From: Candidatus Caccoplasma merdipullorum
Lineage (GTDB): Bacteria; Bacteroidota; Bacteroidia; Bacteroidales; G3-4614
Assembly (NCBI GenBank): GCA_017694415.1
Contig: JADIMW010000025.1
Coordinates: 1-60,011 of the forward strand
DNA: 60,011 nucleotides
Reading direction: 5' to 3'
Under the pieces are notes generated by a model that was not told where the DNA came from, ran no database searches, and saw nothing but the letters and a program-made list of their open reading frames with translations. Of the stretch, positions 19,625-28,458 are shown in pieces; within the stretch, counting starts at the first letter, position 1, and each line of letters begins with the position of its first letter. Both the position numbers and the translations under genes were made by a program.

Positions 19625-19788
19625 TCCCAAAAGTTCCGAATTAATATCGGACATAAATTGCCATTTACAAAAAATTCAAATCCCATATATAAATGTCGCA
19701 ATCCTGTTGAAAGTTACAAAGACGGTGAATCGACTTCTCTTTGTTGCAGTAAAAAAGATTATAGTTATTGATATTCATCCTTTTTTTG

Positions 19789-19796
19789 TAAGTTTG
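19789..19796 (+). promoter_or_regulatory. Predicted -7 box for ruvX-def
   Basis: TAAGTTTG matches TAnnTTTG exactly and ends only 9 bases before the ruvX ATG, which would give an almost leaderless mRNA. The upstream element is weak (ATTG, 18 bases away). Confidence 0.4.
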
Positions 19797-19805
19797 CCGT
19801 TCAAT

Positions 19806-20231
19806 ATGGGACGTATATTATCTATCGACTATGGAGCAAAGCGGACAGGGCTTGCCGTAACTGATACTCTGAAGATATCGGCAAATCCGTTAGATACTGT
19901 CGAGACAACATCGTTGCCCGATTTCCTTACCGCATATCTCTCCGCTGAGAACGTTGAGGAAGTAGTAATAGGAGCACCACGAAAAAACGACAATACCCCG
20001 TCTGAGAACATGGCACGAGTGGAGCGGTTTGTAAAAAAATTCAGGACGCTATTTCCCGACATACCAATTACTTTGTATGACGAACGCTATACGTCAGTTC
20101 TTGCGCACAGAGCCATGATAGACGGAGGACTCAAGAAAAAGGCGCGTAGAGACAAGGCTTTGGTCGATAAGGTAAGTGCCGTTATCCTGTTGCAGAACTA
20201 TATGGAAAGTAAACAATATAAACGCACCTGA
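19806..20231 (+). CDS. ruvX: YqgF/RuvX-family RNase H-like protein (pre-16S rRNA nuclease)
   Basis: Small RNase H-fold nuclease of 141 residues, known as YqgF/RuvX: involved in 16S rRNA 5'-end maturation and once annotated as a Holliday junction resolvase. It shows the N-terminal GRILSIDYGAKRTGLAVTD with the first catalytic Asp, a central VVIGAPRKND block, the YDERYTSV segment with conserved Asp-Glu, and a C-terminal DKALVDKVSAVILLQNY helix. ATG 19806 gives the canonical N-terminus; the longer frame upstream is an artefact. It is separated from def by 3 bases, a common Bacteroidales pairing. Confidence 0.93.
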   Translation: MGRILSIDYGAKRTGLAVTDTLKISANPLDTVETTSLPDFLTAYLSAENVEEVVIGAPRKNDNTPSENMARVERFVKKFRTLFPDIPITLYDERYTSVLAHRAMIDGGLKKKARRDKALVDKVSAVILLQNYMESKQYKRT

Positions 20232-20234
20232 TAT

Positions 20235-20789
20235 ATGATATTGCCAATCTATTTATACGGAACGTCGGTATTGCGCAAGCAGGCCGAAGACATAACAAAA
20301 GAGTATCCCGAGTTGCCTAAACTGATAAAGGACATGTATGAAACGCTCGAACGTTCAGAAGGGATAGGACTTGCCGCACCTCAAGTAGGATTGCCTATAC
20401 GCTTGCTCATACTCGATTTAAATCCGTTGTCGGACATCTATCCGCAGTACAAGGGCGTTCTGAAAACAATGATAAATGCACATATCGAAGAAACGGACGG
20501 TTCTCCCGTATCGCGAGAAGAAGGATGCCTGAGTTTGCCCGGCATACACGAATCCGTTACCCGTAAAGAGAAGATAAAAGTTACCTATCTCGATGAAAAC
20601 TTCGAGCAGCATACCGAGTGGTTCGAAGGCTATATGGCAAGAGTCATACAGCACGAGTACGACCATCTCGAAGGCCGTTTATTCATCGACCATTTGTCTC
20701 CAATCCGCAAGCAACTGATAAAATCGAAACTAAACGCCATTCTAAAAGGAAAAGTATCTTGCGATTATAAGGTAAAAGGTATAAAGTAA
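20235..20789 (+). CDS. def: Peptide deformylase
   Basis: Metal-dependent enzyme that removes the formyl group from nascent protein N-termini. The 184-residue sequence has all three signature motifs: GIGLAAPQVG (43-52), EGCLSLP (96-102) and HEYDH (140-144). The metal ligands are Cys98, His140 and His144, and Glu141 is the catalytic base. Length is normal. It is the last gene of the ruvX-def unit, with a strong terminator 124 bases downstream. Confidence 0.97.
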   Translation: MILPIYLYGTSVLRKQAEDITKEYPELPKLIKDMYETLERSEGIGLAAPQVGLPIRLLILDLNPLSDIYPQYKGVLKTMINAHIEETDGSPVSREEGCLSLPGIHESVTRKEKIKVTYLDENFEQHTEWFEGYMARVIQHEYDHLEGRLFIDHLSPIRKQLIKSKLNAILKGKVSCDYKVKGIK

Positions 20790-20912
20790 GAGACTGTATG
20801 GCAGGGTGGGGCGGCAGCGTATTTCAACCCCTTCACGTTACAGGCAGATGCCGAACCTGTATAGCCCTAAGATACAGGCTAAGTAAAACAGAAACATAAA
20901 AAATAGAAACAA

Positions 20913-20962
20913 AAAAGCAGTACGCCCGTTATCGTTTGCTCGATAACAGGCGTACTGCTTTT
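20913..20962. terminator. Bidirectional terminator between def and cdsA
   Basis: A 22-bp stem with one mismatch and a small loop (20913-20934 pairing with 20941-20962), beginning in AAAA and ending in TTTT. It can end both converging transcripts. Confidence 0.8.
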
Positions 20963-20982
20963 CCTTTCACATATACGAGGGG

Positions 20983-21846
20983 TTACATTATTTCAATAAG
21001 CGTAATATAAATAAATGCCGCGGGAGCTGCAATAAATATACTGTCGAAACGGTCCATCATTCCTCCGTGTCCCGGCAATATCTTCCCCGAGTCTTTCACA
21101 CCGTAATTCCTTTTCAGAAGAGATTCCGTAAGGTCTCCAAAAGTTGCAGCTATCGTTACTATGAGAGCCAGTCCCAGCCATTCGCCAAGCGAAAGAACCC
21201 TGTATCCCATAGCTCCGTACCAGTAGTATATCCCTACCGATGCAGCTAAAGAAAAGAACATTCCGCCGAACACACCCTCCCACGATTTTTTAGGAGAAAT
21301 GCGTACAAACAGTTTATGTTTGCCTAAAGTGCTGCCCGTAACATAAGCACCCGTATCATATATCCAAATAAGAATAAAGAATGCAAGCAGAATATATGGA
21401 GCATAAGGCATTATGAACGACAAACCCGGATATGCGGCAATATAGCTCAACAATCCGCAAGGAACGGCGATATACATATGGCCGGCAAGAACTTTTGCAT
21501 TATCGGCAAAAGGCGATTGGCTGCGGCTGTAAAGGCCGGAAATAAACAGCAGGCATACGTAAATTATATAAGGGGAGAGAGAGAGAGCTACCGACCATTC
21601 CGCGTTAAGAGGGTTAAACGCAAAAAGCCACAACACGGTAGTTACATATATGCCTGCCGCTATATGAGCGGCATATTGGACGGCAGGCAGTTTGCCCTCG
21701 AATATGATTTTATAGAACTCGAACAGAGCTACTCCGGTAATAACCGACGACAAAGCCCAAAGCGATACAGGATTGTTTATTATGCACCATACTACCACTA
21801 CAATAAATAGTATTCCTGTTACAGTGCGAGTTACCAGATTCTTCAT
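20983..21846 (-). CDS. cdsA: Phosphatidate cytidylyltransferase
   Basis: Integral membrane enzyme forming CDP-diacylglycerol from CTP and phosphatidate, the branch point of phospholipid synthesis. The 287-residue protein has about eight hydrophobic helices and the family signature near the C-terminus (GHGGMMDRFDSIF, with preceding KDSGKILPG). SPKKSWEGVFGG is the other conserved block. It is the third gene of rsfS-ftsH-cdsA, 183 bases after ftsH. That gap holds no gene I can recognise. Confidence 0.95.
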   Translation of the reverse strand: MKNLVTRTVTGILFIVVVVWCIINNPVSLWALSSVITGVALFEFYKIIFEGKLPAVQYAAHIAAGIYVTTVLWLFAFNPLNAEWSVALSLSPYIIYVCLLFISGLYSRSQSPFADNAKVLAGHMYIAVPCGLLSYIAAYPGLSFIMPYAPYILLAFFILIWIYDTGAYVTGSTLGKHKLFVRISPKKSWEGVFGGMFFSLAASVGIYYWYGAMGYRVLSLGEWLGLALIVTIAATFGDLTESLLKRNYGVKDSGKILPGHGGMMDRFDSIFIAAPAAFIYITLIEIM

Positions 21847-22029
21847 TGTTGATACCTCTATGTGTATAATTATAATTCAACCATTCCTGTACCGTAATCT
21901 GCCCGATTTATCCGGATACCGTCGGCAGGCATCTCGAGGCTCTGCCGGGCGAAGTCAATCCGGCTCAAGCGGATTACAATGCCGATTAAGGAAGAAAACA
22001 GCACCTCCCCGTCAAAAATGATGCAGGAG

Positions 22030-24123
22030 TTATTTGTCGCTTTTACTGTTGCTGTCGGGCGAGTCCTGTTTCTTGTTTACATCAGTATCCTGTTCGGAGA
22101 GAATACCCTCTACCGTATCCGTATTGTCATTCTTATCGGCGGAATCTTGAGCAGGAGCATTATCACCCTCTTTTACAACAATCTCGTCCGCGTCTCTTTT
22201 GTCGCTCTCCTCCTCGGCCTGCATTATCTCGTCCGAGCGGGAGCTCCATTGCCGTTTACCGAATATGTTTTCGACATCTTCCGTGTATATAACCTCCCGT
22301 TCAAGCAGTATTCCTGTAAGAGCATGGTGTCCTTCAGCATGTTCCTTCAACATCGATTTGGCACGCTCATATTGTTCCGCAATAATACGTCCCACCTCTT
22401 TGTCTATCATTCTTGCCGTCTCTTCGCTGTACGGCTTGGTAAAGCCGTATTCCTGTCCCGTAGAGTCGTAGTACGAAATATTGGGCATTTCGGGGCTCAT
22501 ACCGAAATATGCGACTATTGCATAAGCCTGCTTCGTTACCCTTTCGAGGTCGTTTGCCGCTCCTGTTGAAATGCTGCCTATAAACACCTCCTCGGCAGCC
22601 CTTCCGCCGAGAGTGGCGCACATCTCGTCGAGCATCTGTTCCTTAGTCGTAATTTTGCGCTCCTCAGGCAGATACCATGCAGCACCCAAAGCCTTACCTC
22701 TGGGAACGATTGTTATCTTGACCAACGGATTCGCATATTGCAGGAACCAGCTCAATGTAGCGTGTCCCGCCTCGTGGATGGCAATAGAGCGTTTTTCATC
22801 ATCGGTAGTTATCTTGCTCCTTTTCTCAAGACCACCCACGATTCTGTCCACCGCGTCCATAAAATCCTGCTTATCCACGCTCTCCTTATTTCTTCGGGCA
22901 GCGATAAGAGCCGCTTCATTGCAAACATTCGCAATATCCGCACCCGAAAAGCCCGGAGTCTGGCGCGCCAGCAAGTCTATGCTCACGCTGCCGTCTATTT
23001 TTATATTGCGGAGATGAACGGCGAAAATGGCTTTTCTGTCGTTCAGTTCCGGAAGCTCTATATAAATCTGTCGGTCGAAACGGCCGGCGCGCAACAAAGC
23101 CTTATCGAGAATATCCGCACGGTTCGTGGCCGCAAGAATAATTACTCCGCTGTTCGAGCCGAATCCGTCCATTTCAGTCAGCAACTGGTTAAGAGTGTTT
23201 TCGCGTTCTTCGTTCGACCCCATGCCGATATTCCTTCCTCTTGCGCGACCCACGGCATCGATTTCGTCAATAAACACTATACACGGAGCTTTCTCCTTAG
23301 CCTGTCTGAAAAGGTCTCTCACGCGCGATGCGCCCACACCTACGAACATCTCCACAAAGTCCGAACCCGAGAGAGAGAAGAACGGGACATTCGCTTCACC
23401 CGCCACAGCCTTGGCCAGCAACGTCTTACCCGTTCCCGGAGGGCCGACGAGAAGAGCTCCTTTCGGAATCTTTCCGCCGAGTACGGTATATTTGTTAGGA
23501 TTTTTCAAAAACTCTACAATCTCCTCCACCTCCTGTTTCGCTTCCGACAAACCCGCAACATCCTTAAACGTAACCTTTACCGGGCCTTCCTTATCGAACA
23601 GTTGGGCTTTCGATTTACCCACGTTGAAAACCCCTCCGCCGCTGCTGCCCGACGACATGCGGCGCATCATGAAAAACCAGAAGGCAAGTAGCAGGACAAC
23701 AGGGCCGAAAGCCCACAACATATCCCCGAAATCGCTGCTCTTTTCATAATTTATCGGAGCCTTAAAATCATGTTTCTCCCGCCATTCCGCAGCAACTTTG
23801 TCGAACTGGTCGGCCGACGGGATATTTACGCTGACCTTCGGCGATTTACCGAGTTTCTCTAAAGGACGTTCAAAAATCTTTACAGCCATGCTGTCGGTAA
23901 GCACGGCGTTCAGATAATCCTTGTTGCTATATACGGTAACCTCTTTTACGCCCCCCTCTTCAGCTATCTCGCAGAACTTAGTCCATGAAATCTCTTTCGA
24001 GGCCGATTCATCGTTCATATAATACAGCCCTATCAGCGATACGGCAATTAACAGATAAATCCAGTACAGGCCGTTTTTAAAACCCGGTTTTTTGTTTTGG
24101 TTTATTGGATTTTTATTTTCCAT
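22030..24123 (-). CDS. ftsH: ATP-dependent zinc metalloprotease FtsH
   Basis: Membrane-bound AAA+ protease for quality control and for tuning lipid A synthesis. The 697 residues show two transmembrane helices (about 19-36 and 136-153), a periplasmic domain between them, Walker A GPPGTGKT (227-234), Walker [10 protein letters not shown], the second region of homology ([20 protein letters not shown]) and the zinc site HEAGH (450-454). The C-terminal tail is acidic and low-complexity (residues about 640-697). Upstream rsfS ends 21 bases away. Length is slightly above E. coli FtsH because of the tail. Confidence 0.98.
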   Translation of the reverse strand: MENKNPINQNKKPGFKNGLYWIYLLIAVSLIGLYYMNDESASKEISWTKFCEIAEEGGVKEVTVYSNKDYLNAVLTDSMAVKIFERPLEKLGKSPKVSVNIPSADQFDKVAAEWREKHDFKAPINYEKSSDFGDMLWAFGPVVLLLAFWFFMMRRMSSGSSGGGVFNVGKSKAQLFDKEGPVKVTFKDVAGLSEAKQEVEEIVEFLKNPNKYTVLGGKIPKGALLVGPPGTGKTLLAKAVAGEANVPFFSLSGSDFVEMFVGVGASRVRDLFRQAKEKAPCIVFIDEIDAVGRARGRNIGMGSNEERENTLNQLLTEMDGFGSNSGVIILAATNRADILDKALLRAGRFDRQIYIELPELNDRKAIFAVHLRNIKIDGSVSIDLLARQTPGFSGADIANVCNEAALIAARRNKESVDKQDFMDAVDRIVGGLEKRSKITTDDEKRSIAIHEAGHATLSWFLQYANPLVKITIVPRGKALGAAWYLPEERKITTKEQMLDEMCATLGGRAAEEVFIGSISTGAANDLERVTKQAYAIVAYFGMSPEMPNISYYDSTGQEYGFTKPYSEETARMIDKEVGRIIAEQYERAKSMLKEHAEGHHALTGILLEREVIYTEDVENIFGKRQWSSRSDEIMQAEEESDKRDADEIVVKEGDNAPAQDSADKNDNTDTVEGILSEQDTDVNKKQDSPDSNSKSDK

Positions 24124-24144
24124 ATTCAGTTTTGAAAATCAGAA

Positions 24145-24507
24145 CTACTCTTCATTTGGAACATACGTAAAATCAGCATCGTTCCAGAGTTGTTCAAGTT
24201 TATAGTAATTTCTCGTCTCGGGAAGAAATACATGGACAAAAAGCTCGCCATAATCGATAACAATCCACTGCGAATTTTTATAACCGTCGTAAGCGTACGG
24301 TTTAGTTCCGGTTTCAGACAGAAGCCGTTCCCTCACATTATCGGCGATAGCCGTAACTTGTGTTGTGGATTTTGCGCTGCATATAATGAATTTCTGAACA
24401 GAAGCACATTCAATTTCAGACAGGTCGGCGATGACAATATCCGTCCCCTTTTTCTCCTTGATACTCTCGACTGCGGTGTTTACAAGATTTTTTCGACTTT
24501 CTTCCAT
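24145..24507 (-). CDS. rsfS: Ribosomal silencing factor RsfS
   Basis: Binds ribosomal protein uL14 on the 50S subunit and blocks subunit joining during starvation. The 120-residue protein is a single RsfS/YbeB/Iojap domain, with the characteristic DIVIADLSEIE...FIICSAKSTTQVTAIADNV region and the C-terminal WIVIDYGELFVHVFLPETRNYYKLEQLW. It is the first gene of the minus-strand rsfS-ftsH-cdsA cluster, a standard Bacteroidales order. It is divergent from prfB across 377 bases of noncoding sequence. Confidence 0.96.
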   Translation of the reverse strand: MEESRKNLVNTAVESIKEKKGTDIVIADLSEIECASVQKFIICSAKSTTQVTAIADNVRERLLSETGTKPYAYDGYKNSQWIVIDYGELFVHVFLPETRNYYKLEQLWNDADFTYVPNEE

Positions 24508-24831
24508 TTAGGTAAATAAAATGCAAAACACGGGATTAAAGCATGTTGTTCTGCCGAAGGTATCCAAACCGCTCGTTTTCACGTCCCGCCAGTTGCAGAA
24601 CCTGAGCATATCGGGCTCTTGCCGGCAAAGCAACATGCCGATACAACCTGCCGCTAAAGCGGAACGAATCCATACGTTCCATTTCAGTCGGGTTTCCATA
24701 CGGAATAACCCCGAAGCAAAACTCCCCATGCATAATACAATACGCAAAGATAAAATGAAATACTTAAATAGAATCCATATCGAATCTAATTTTAAATGCA
24801 AATTTCTAAAAAAGGGTGCAAAAGCAGATTG

Positions 24832-24863
24832 TTTGGCAAATAGGTCGGATATTATTAATTTCG
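24832..24863 (+). promoter_or_regulatory. Predicted prfB promoter
   Basis: TTTG at 24832-24835, a 20-base spacer, and TAATTTCG at 24856-24863 (one mismatch from TAnnTTTG). The prfB ATG is 22 bases downstream. The rest of the 377-base rsfS-prfB gap (24508-24831) shows no gene I accept. Confidence 0.5.
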
Positions 24864-24884
24864 CGGCGATAACACTGTTGATAT

Positions 24885-25998
24885 ATGATAACGATAGAAC
24901 AATTAAAAGAGACGGAAGAACGCAAGTTGGCGTTGAGGAGGTATCTTTGACCCGGAAGGGAAGAAGATAGAAATGGAAGAAGAAGAGCTTCGGACGCATG
25001 TACCCGATTTTTGGGAAGACCGCGAAAAAGCCGAAGCCCAGATGAAAAAAATAAAAGAGTTGCGTTCGTGGATTGACGGTTACAAAAACGTTGAGAATGC
25101 AGTAGAAGAACTGCATTTGGCGTACGAATATGTAAAAGAAGGGATAGTAACCGAAGAAGAAGTCGATACAGCCTATCGCAAGGCACATGAAGCAGTCGAA
25201 GAGTTGGAAATGCGCAACATGTTGCGACGCGAAGAAGACCGTCTCGGAGCAGTAATAAAGATAAACTCAGGAGCCGGCGGAACCGAAAGTCAGGACTGGG
25301 CCGAGATGCTAATGCGCATGTATATGCGCTGGTGCGAAGCAAAAGGGTACAAGTTGGGCGTAGAGCACATAATATACGGCGAAGAAGCAGGAATAAAAAG
25401 CGTAACCCTGCAAGTAGAAGGCGATTTGGCATACGGATACCTGAAAGGCGAAAACGGTGTACACAGGCTTGTCAGAGTATCGCCGTACAATGCCCAAGGA
25501 AAAAGAATGACCTCGTTCGCATCCGTTTTCGTTACCCCGTTGGTGGACGATACAATCGAAGTAAAGGTCGATCCCGCAGCCATATCGTGGGACACGTTCC
25601 GTTCAGGAGGCGCAGGAGGGCAGAACGTAAACAAAGTCGAATCCGGAGTAAGGCTTCGGTACAAGTTCAAAGACCCCTATACCGGCGAAGAAGAAGAAAT
25701 ATTGATAGAAAACACCGAAACCCGCGACCAGCCCAAAAATCGCGAAAACGCCATGCGGCAGTTGCGTTCCATATTGTACGACAAGGAACTGAAGCACAGA
25801 ATGGAAGAACAGGCCAAGGTCGAAGCAGGAAAAAAGAAGATAGAATGGGGTTCGCAGATACGCAGTTACGTCTTTGACGACCGCAGGGTAAAAGACCACC
25901 GTACAGGGTGTCAGACATCCGACGTACAAGGCGTAATGGACGGAGGAATCGATCCCTTCATAAAAGCGTACCTGATGGAGTTCGGAGGAAAAGAATAA
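24885..25998 (+). CDS. prfB: Peptide chain release factor 2 (programmed +1 frameshift)
   Basis: Terminates translation at UGA and UAA. The reading frame is split: 21 codons from ATG 24885 end at a TGA (24948-24950), and the rest (from GAC at 24949) continues in the +1 frame to 25998. The joined protein is 370 residues, close to E. coli RF2 (365). It begins MITIEQLKETEERKLALRRYL then DPEGKKIEMEEEE. The catalytic GGQ is in RSGGAGGQNVNKVES. The stop-recognition tripeptide reads SPY (HRLVRVSPYNAQ) where E. coli has SPF. An annotation starting at the internal ATG 24973 would lose the true N-terminus. argB follows after 12 bases. Confidence 0.96.
24936..24950 (+). promoter_or_regulatory. prfB programmed +1 frameshift site
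   Basis: AGGAGG (24936-24941), TAT, then CTT-TGA-C. This reproduces the E. coli prfB site: a Shine-Dalgarno-like element exactly three bases before the slippery CUU followed by in-frame UGA. Slipping onto UUU restores the long frame, so RF2 shortage raises RF2 synthesis. Confidence 0.93.
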
Positions 25999-26010
25999 AA
26001 GCAAAGAAAG

Positions 26011-26784
26011 ATGGAAAAACTAACACTTATAAAAGTAGGCGGAAAAATAGTAGAAGACCCCGAATCGTTAAAGCAGTTGCTTACCGATTTCGCCAAGATA
26101 GAAGGGTACAAGATACTCGTACACGGAGGAGGCCGTTCCGCCACCAAATTAGCCGAGCAGTTAGGCATAGAGACAAAGATGATAGACGGCCGCAGGATAA
26201 CCGATGCCGAAACATTGAAAGTCGTAACGATGGTCTATGCCGGATGGGTAAACAAGAATATCGTGGCGCAGTTGCAGGGAATAGGCGTAAACGCCATGGG
26301 AGTATGCGGAGCAGATGCCGGCATAATACTCTCGCACAAACGTGCCGTAGCCGGAATAGATTACGGATATGTAGGCGATGTCGATAAAGTAAACGGCAGG
26401 ATGTTGTCCGACATAATAAGCAACGGCACAGTACCCGTAGTAGCCCCCATAACACACGACGGAAAAGGAATGTTGCTTAACACAAATGCCGACACCATAG
26501 CAGGAGAAGTAGCAAAAGGCGTAGCCGGATATTTCGACGTAACGCTGGTTTACTGTTTCGAAAAACCCGGAGTATTGGCCAATGAAGCCGATGATACGTC
26601 CGTAATCCCCGAAATAGACCGCAGCATATTTGCCCGCTACAAAGAAGCAGGAGTAATCTCCGGCGGCATGATACCCAAGTTGCAAAGTGCATTCGATGCG
26701 TTGGAAAAAGGCGTAGGAGAAGTAGTAATAAAACAAGCCTCAAGCATAGCCGACAAAGCCGCAGGAACACATATACGGTTGTAG
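26011..26784 (+). CDS. argB: Acetylglutamate kinase (N-acyl-glutamate kinase)
   Basis: Phosphorylates an N-acylated glutamate in arginine biosynthesis. The 257-residue amino-acid kinase domain has the N-terminal LTLIKVGGKIVED, the LVHGGGRSATKLAEQLG substrate loop, the NADTIAGEVAKG block and a C-terminal GGMIPKLQSAFDAL. In Bacteroides fragilis this pathway runs on N-succinyl rather than N-acetyl intermediates; whether that holds here cannot be seen. It lies 12 bases after prfB and probably shares its transcript. The M20 amidohydrolase at 55851 is a candidate for a later step. Confidence 0.93.
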   Translation: MEKLTLIKVGGKIVEDPESLKQLLTDFAKIEGYKILVHGGGRSATKLAEQLGIETKMIDGRRITDAETLKVVTMVYAGWVNKNIVAQLQGIGVNAMGVCGADAGIILSHKRAVAGIDYGYVGDVDKVNGRMLSDIISNGTVPVVAPITHDGKGMLLNTNADTIAGEVAKGVAGYFDVTLVYCFEKPGVLANEADDTSVIPEIDRSIFARYKEAGVISGGMIPKLQSAFDALEKGVGEVVIKQASSIADKAAGTHIRL

Positions 26785-26805
26785 CATAAAAGCAACAGCA
26801 AGATA

Positions 26806-26850
26806 AAAAGATTGCGGACAACACCAATGGTCGTGTCCGCAATCTTTTTT
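26806..26850 (+). terminator. Terminator of prfB-argB
   Basis: A GC-rich stem (AAAGATTGCGGAC with GTCCGCAATCTTT) followed by eight T, about 25 bases after the argB stop. Confidence 0.85.
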
Positions 26851-27063
26851 TTATGCAAAGCGTCCCTGCGTAAAAAACGGTAAGTATATCAAATATCCGA
26901 ACAAAGGCCGATTCGCTAACACAAACGTTAAAACAGCGGGCAATGGCGTATCAGGTCAAATCCCGGTCTGAAAATATTTATAGCAATAAAAAAGCATATC
27001 GTAAATCCGATGAAACGATAAAGCTCCGCAACACCGTTGTTTATGCACAATCAAAATCCCCCC

Positions 27064-27096
27064 CCTGTAAAAAAATAATCTCCTGTAAAAAAATAA
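27064..27096. repeat. Short direct repeat, 15 bases twice
   Basis: CCTGTAAAAAAATAA occurs at 27064-27078 and 27082-27096, separated by three bases, just before a terminator. It is probably a small local duplication. The 429 bases between argB and fabD contain this repeat and two terminators but no convincing gene. Confidence 0.6.
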
Positions 27097-27137
27097 GAGA
27101 CCGACTCGAATAGTATTACAGAGTCGGTCTCTTTTAT
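27095..27137. terminator. Bidirectional terminator before fabD 3' end
   Basis: Perfect 13-bp stem AAGAGACCGACTC / GAGTCGGTCTCTT with a 13-base loop, an A-rich tract on one side and TTTT on the other. Confidence 0.8.
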
Positions 27138-27213
27138 GTTTGGGAGAGAATAACCCCTTAAAAAACAAAGGCACCCTCCACAGATGTTAAATCTTATTCA
27201 GCAAGGGGGGCGG

Positions 27214-28095
27214 TTATTTAACACCGTTTACTTCAACAGTATCGTTAATGCGCTTAACCATTCCCTGAAGAGCATTACCCGGTCCCACTTCGGTAAACGA
27301 ATCAGCACCGTCGTTAATCATGTTCATAATCGACTGAGTCCATCTTACAGGAGCAGTAAGTTGCGCAACAAGATTAGCCTTTATTATTTCAGGGTCGGTT
27401 TCAGCTTGAGCAGTAACATTTTGGTAAACAGGGCATTTAGGTTTGTTGAATACCGCCTTTTCAATAGCTTCGGCAAGCTCCACGCGGGCAGGTTCCATAA
27501 GAGGCGAGTGAAAAGCTCCGCCAACTTTAAGTCTTGCAGCACGTTTAGCACCGGCAGCCATCATTTTTTCACAAGCAGCATCCACGGCAGCCTCCTCACC
27601 CGAGATTACAACCTGACCCGGGCAGTTGTAGTTGGCAGCCACAACAATACCCTCCTTTACCGAAGCACATATCTCTTCAACCGTTTCATCCGATAATTTC
27701 AGAACGGCAGCCATTGTAGAAGGCGTAGCCTCGCAAGCCTTTTGCATGGCCGAAGCGCGGGTTGCCACGAGTTTCAGACCCTCTTCGAAAGAGAGAGCAC
27801 CGGCAGCAACCAAAGCCGAAAATTCGCCGAGCGAATGGCCGGCAGTCATGTCGGGTTTGAAATCATCACCCATGCTTAAAGCCAGAGCAACAGAGTATAA
27901 AAATACGGCAGGCTGGGTAACTTTTGTTTGTTTGAGATCCTCTTCGGTGCCGTTGAACATTATATCCGTAATGTTAAAACCAAGAACCTCATTCGCCTTA
28001 TCAAACAAGGCTTTAGCTTCACTGTTCGTCTCGTAAAGTTCGCGACCCATACCGGGGAACTGCGAACCTTGTCCGGGGAATATGTACGCTTTCAT
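27214..28095 (-). CDS. fabD: Malonyl-CoA:ACP transacylase
   Basis: Transfers malonyl groups from CoA to acyl carrier protein for fatty acid synthesis. The 293-residue sequence has FPGQGSQFPGMG at 7-18, the nucleophile motif GHSLGE with Ser88, the GAFHSPLM block with the catalytic His, and a C-terminal VGPGNALQGMVKR. The start at 28095 gives the standard MKAYIFPGQG; a GTG two codons upstream is less likely. It is monocistronic, with its own predicted promoter and a terminator region downstream. Confidence 0.97.
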   Translation of the reverse strand: MKAYIFPGQGSQFPGMGRELYETNSEAKALFDKANEVLGFNITDIMFNGTEEDLKQTKVTQPAVFLYSVALALSMGDDFKPDMTAGHSLGEFSALVAAGALSFEEGLKLVATRASAMQKACEATPSTMAAVLKLSDETVEEICASVKEGIVVAANYNCPGQVVISGEEAAVDAACEKMMAAGAKRAARLKVGGAFHSPLMEPARVELAEAIEKAVFNKPKCPVYQNVTAQAETDPEIIKANLVAQLTAPVRWTQSIMNMINDGADSFTEVGPGNALQGMVKRINDTVEVNGVK

Positions 28096-28161
28096 CCTCA
28101 CAGTTTGTTTAATAAAAAATATGGGGCTTTCACCCCTATAGTTACAATCGGTTTATTGATG

Positions 28162-28193
28162 CAAAAATAACTAATTTAAGGATACCATGCAAC
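28162..28193 (-). promoter_or_regulatory. Predicted fabD promoter
   Basis: Minus strand: GTTG at 28190-28193, a 20-base spacer, TATTTTTG at 28162-28169 (exact TAnnTTTG). The transcript leader would be about 60 bases. Confidence 0.45.
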
Positions 28194-28337
28194 CATAACC
28201 CGCCATATTTTATACACTTTCAGCCCAATAATTTGTATTGTAAATACAACGTACTGATAAACAAAGAACTATAATATATTAAAAGAGAAAGTCCCAAACC
28301 CTGTAAAACTCAGGCAGTCAATAAAACCATTCCGATA

Positions 28338-28369
28338 TTTGCCTGTAAAAATACAATTATTTAACTTTG
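28338..28369 (+). promoter_or_regulatory. Predicted promoter of the PCMD-domain protein gene
   Basis: TTTG at 28338-28341, a 20-base spacer and TAACTTTG at 28362-28369. Both elements match the Bacteroidota consensus exactly. The ATG follows 89 bases later. Confidence 0.6.
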
Positions 28370-28458
28370 ACCACAGAAACATCCCATCTTCCGTGCAACG
28401 CACAAAAACAGGAAGGAGGTTTTGCTATATCGAAAAATCTCTAACTAAACACTACGAT

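Noticed and set aside
24521..24970. 149-codon plus-strand frame before and across the prfB start
   Set aside because: It overlaps the predicted prfB promoter and frameshift region, has no recognisable domain, and its composition looks noncoding.
24940..24975. Frameshift mutation (pseudogene) in prfB
   Set aside because: The break coincides exactly with the known programmed site including Shine-Dalgarno spacing, so it is regulation, not decay.
26956..27174. 72-codon minus-strand frame between argB and fabD
   Set aside because: It runs across a clear terminator hairpin and a direct repeat; low-complexity aromatic sequence.
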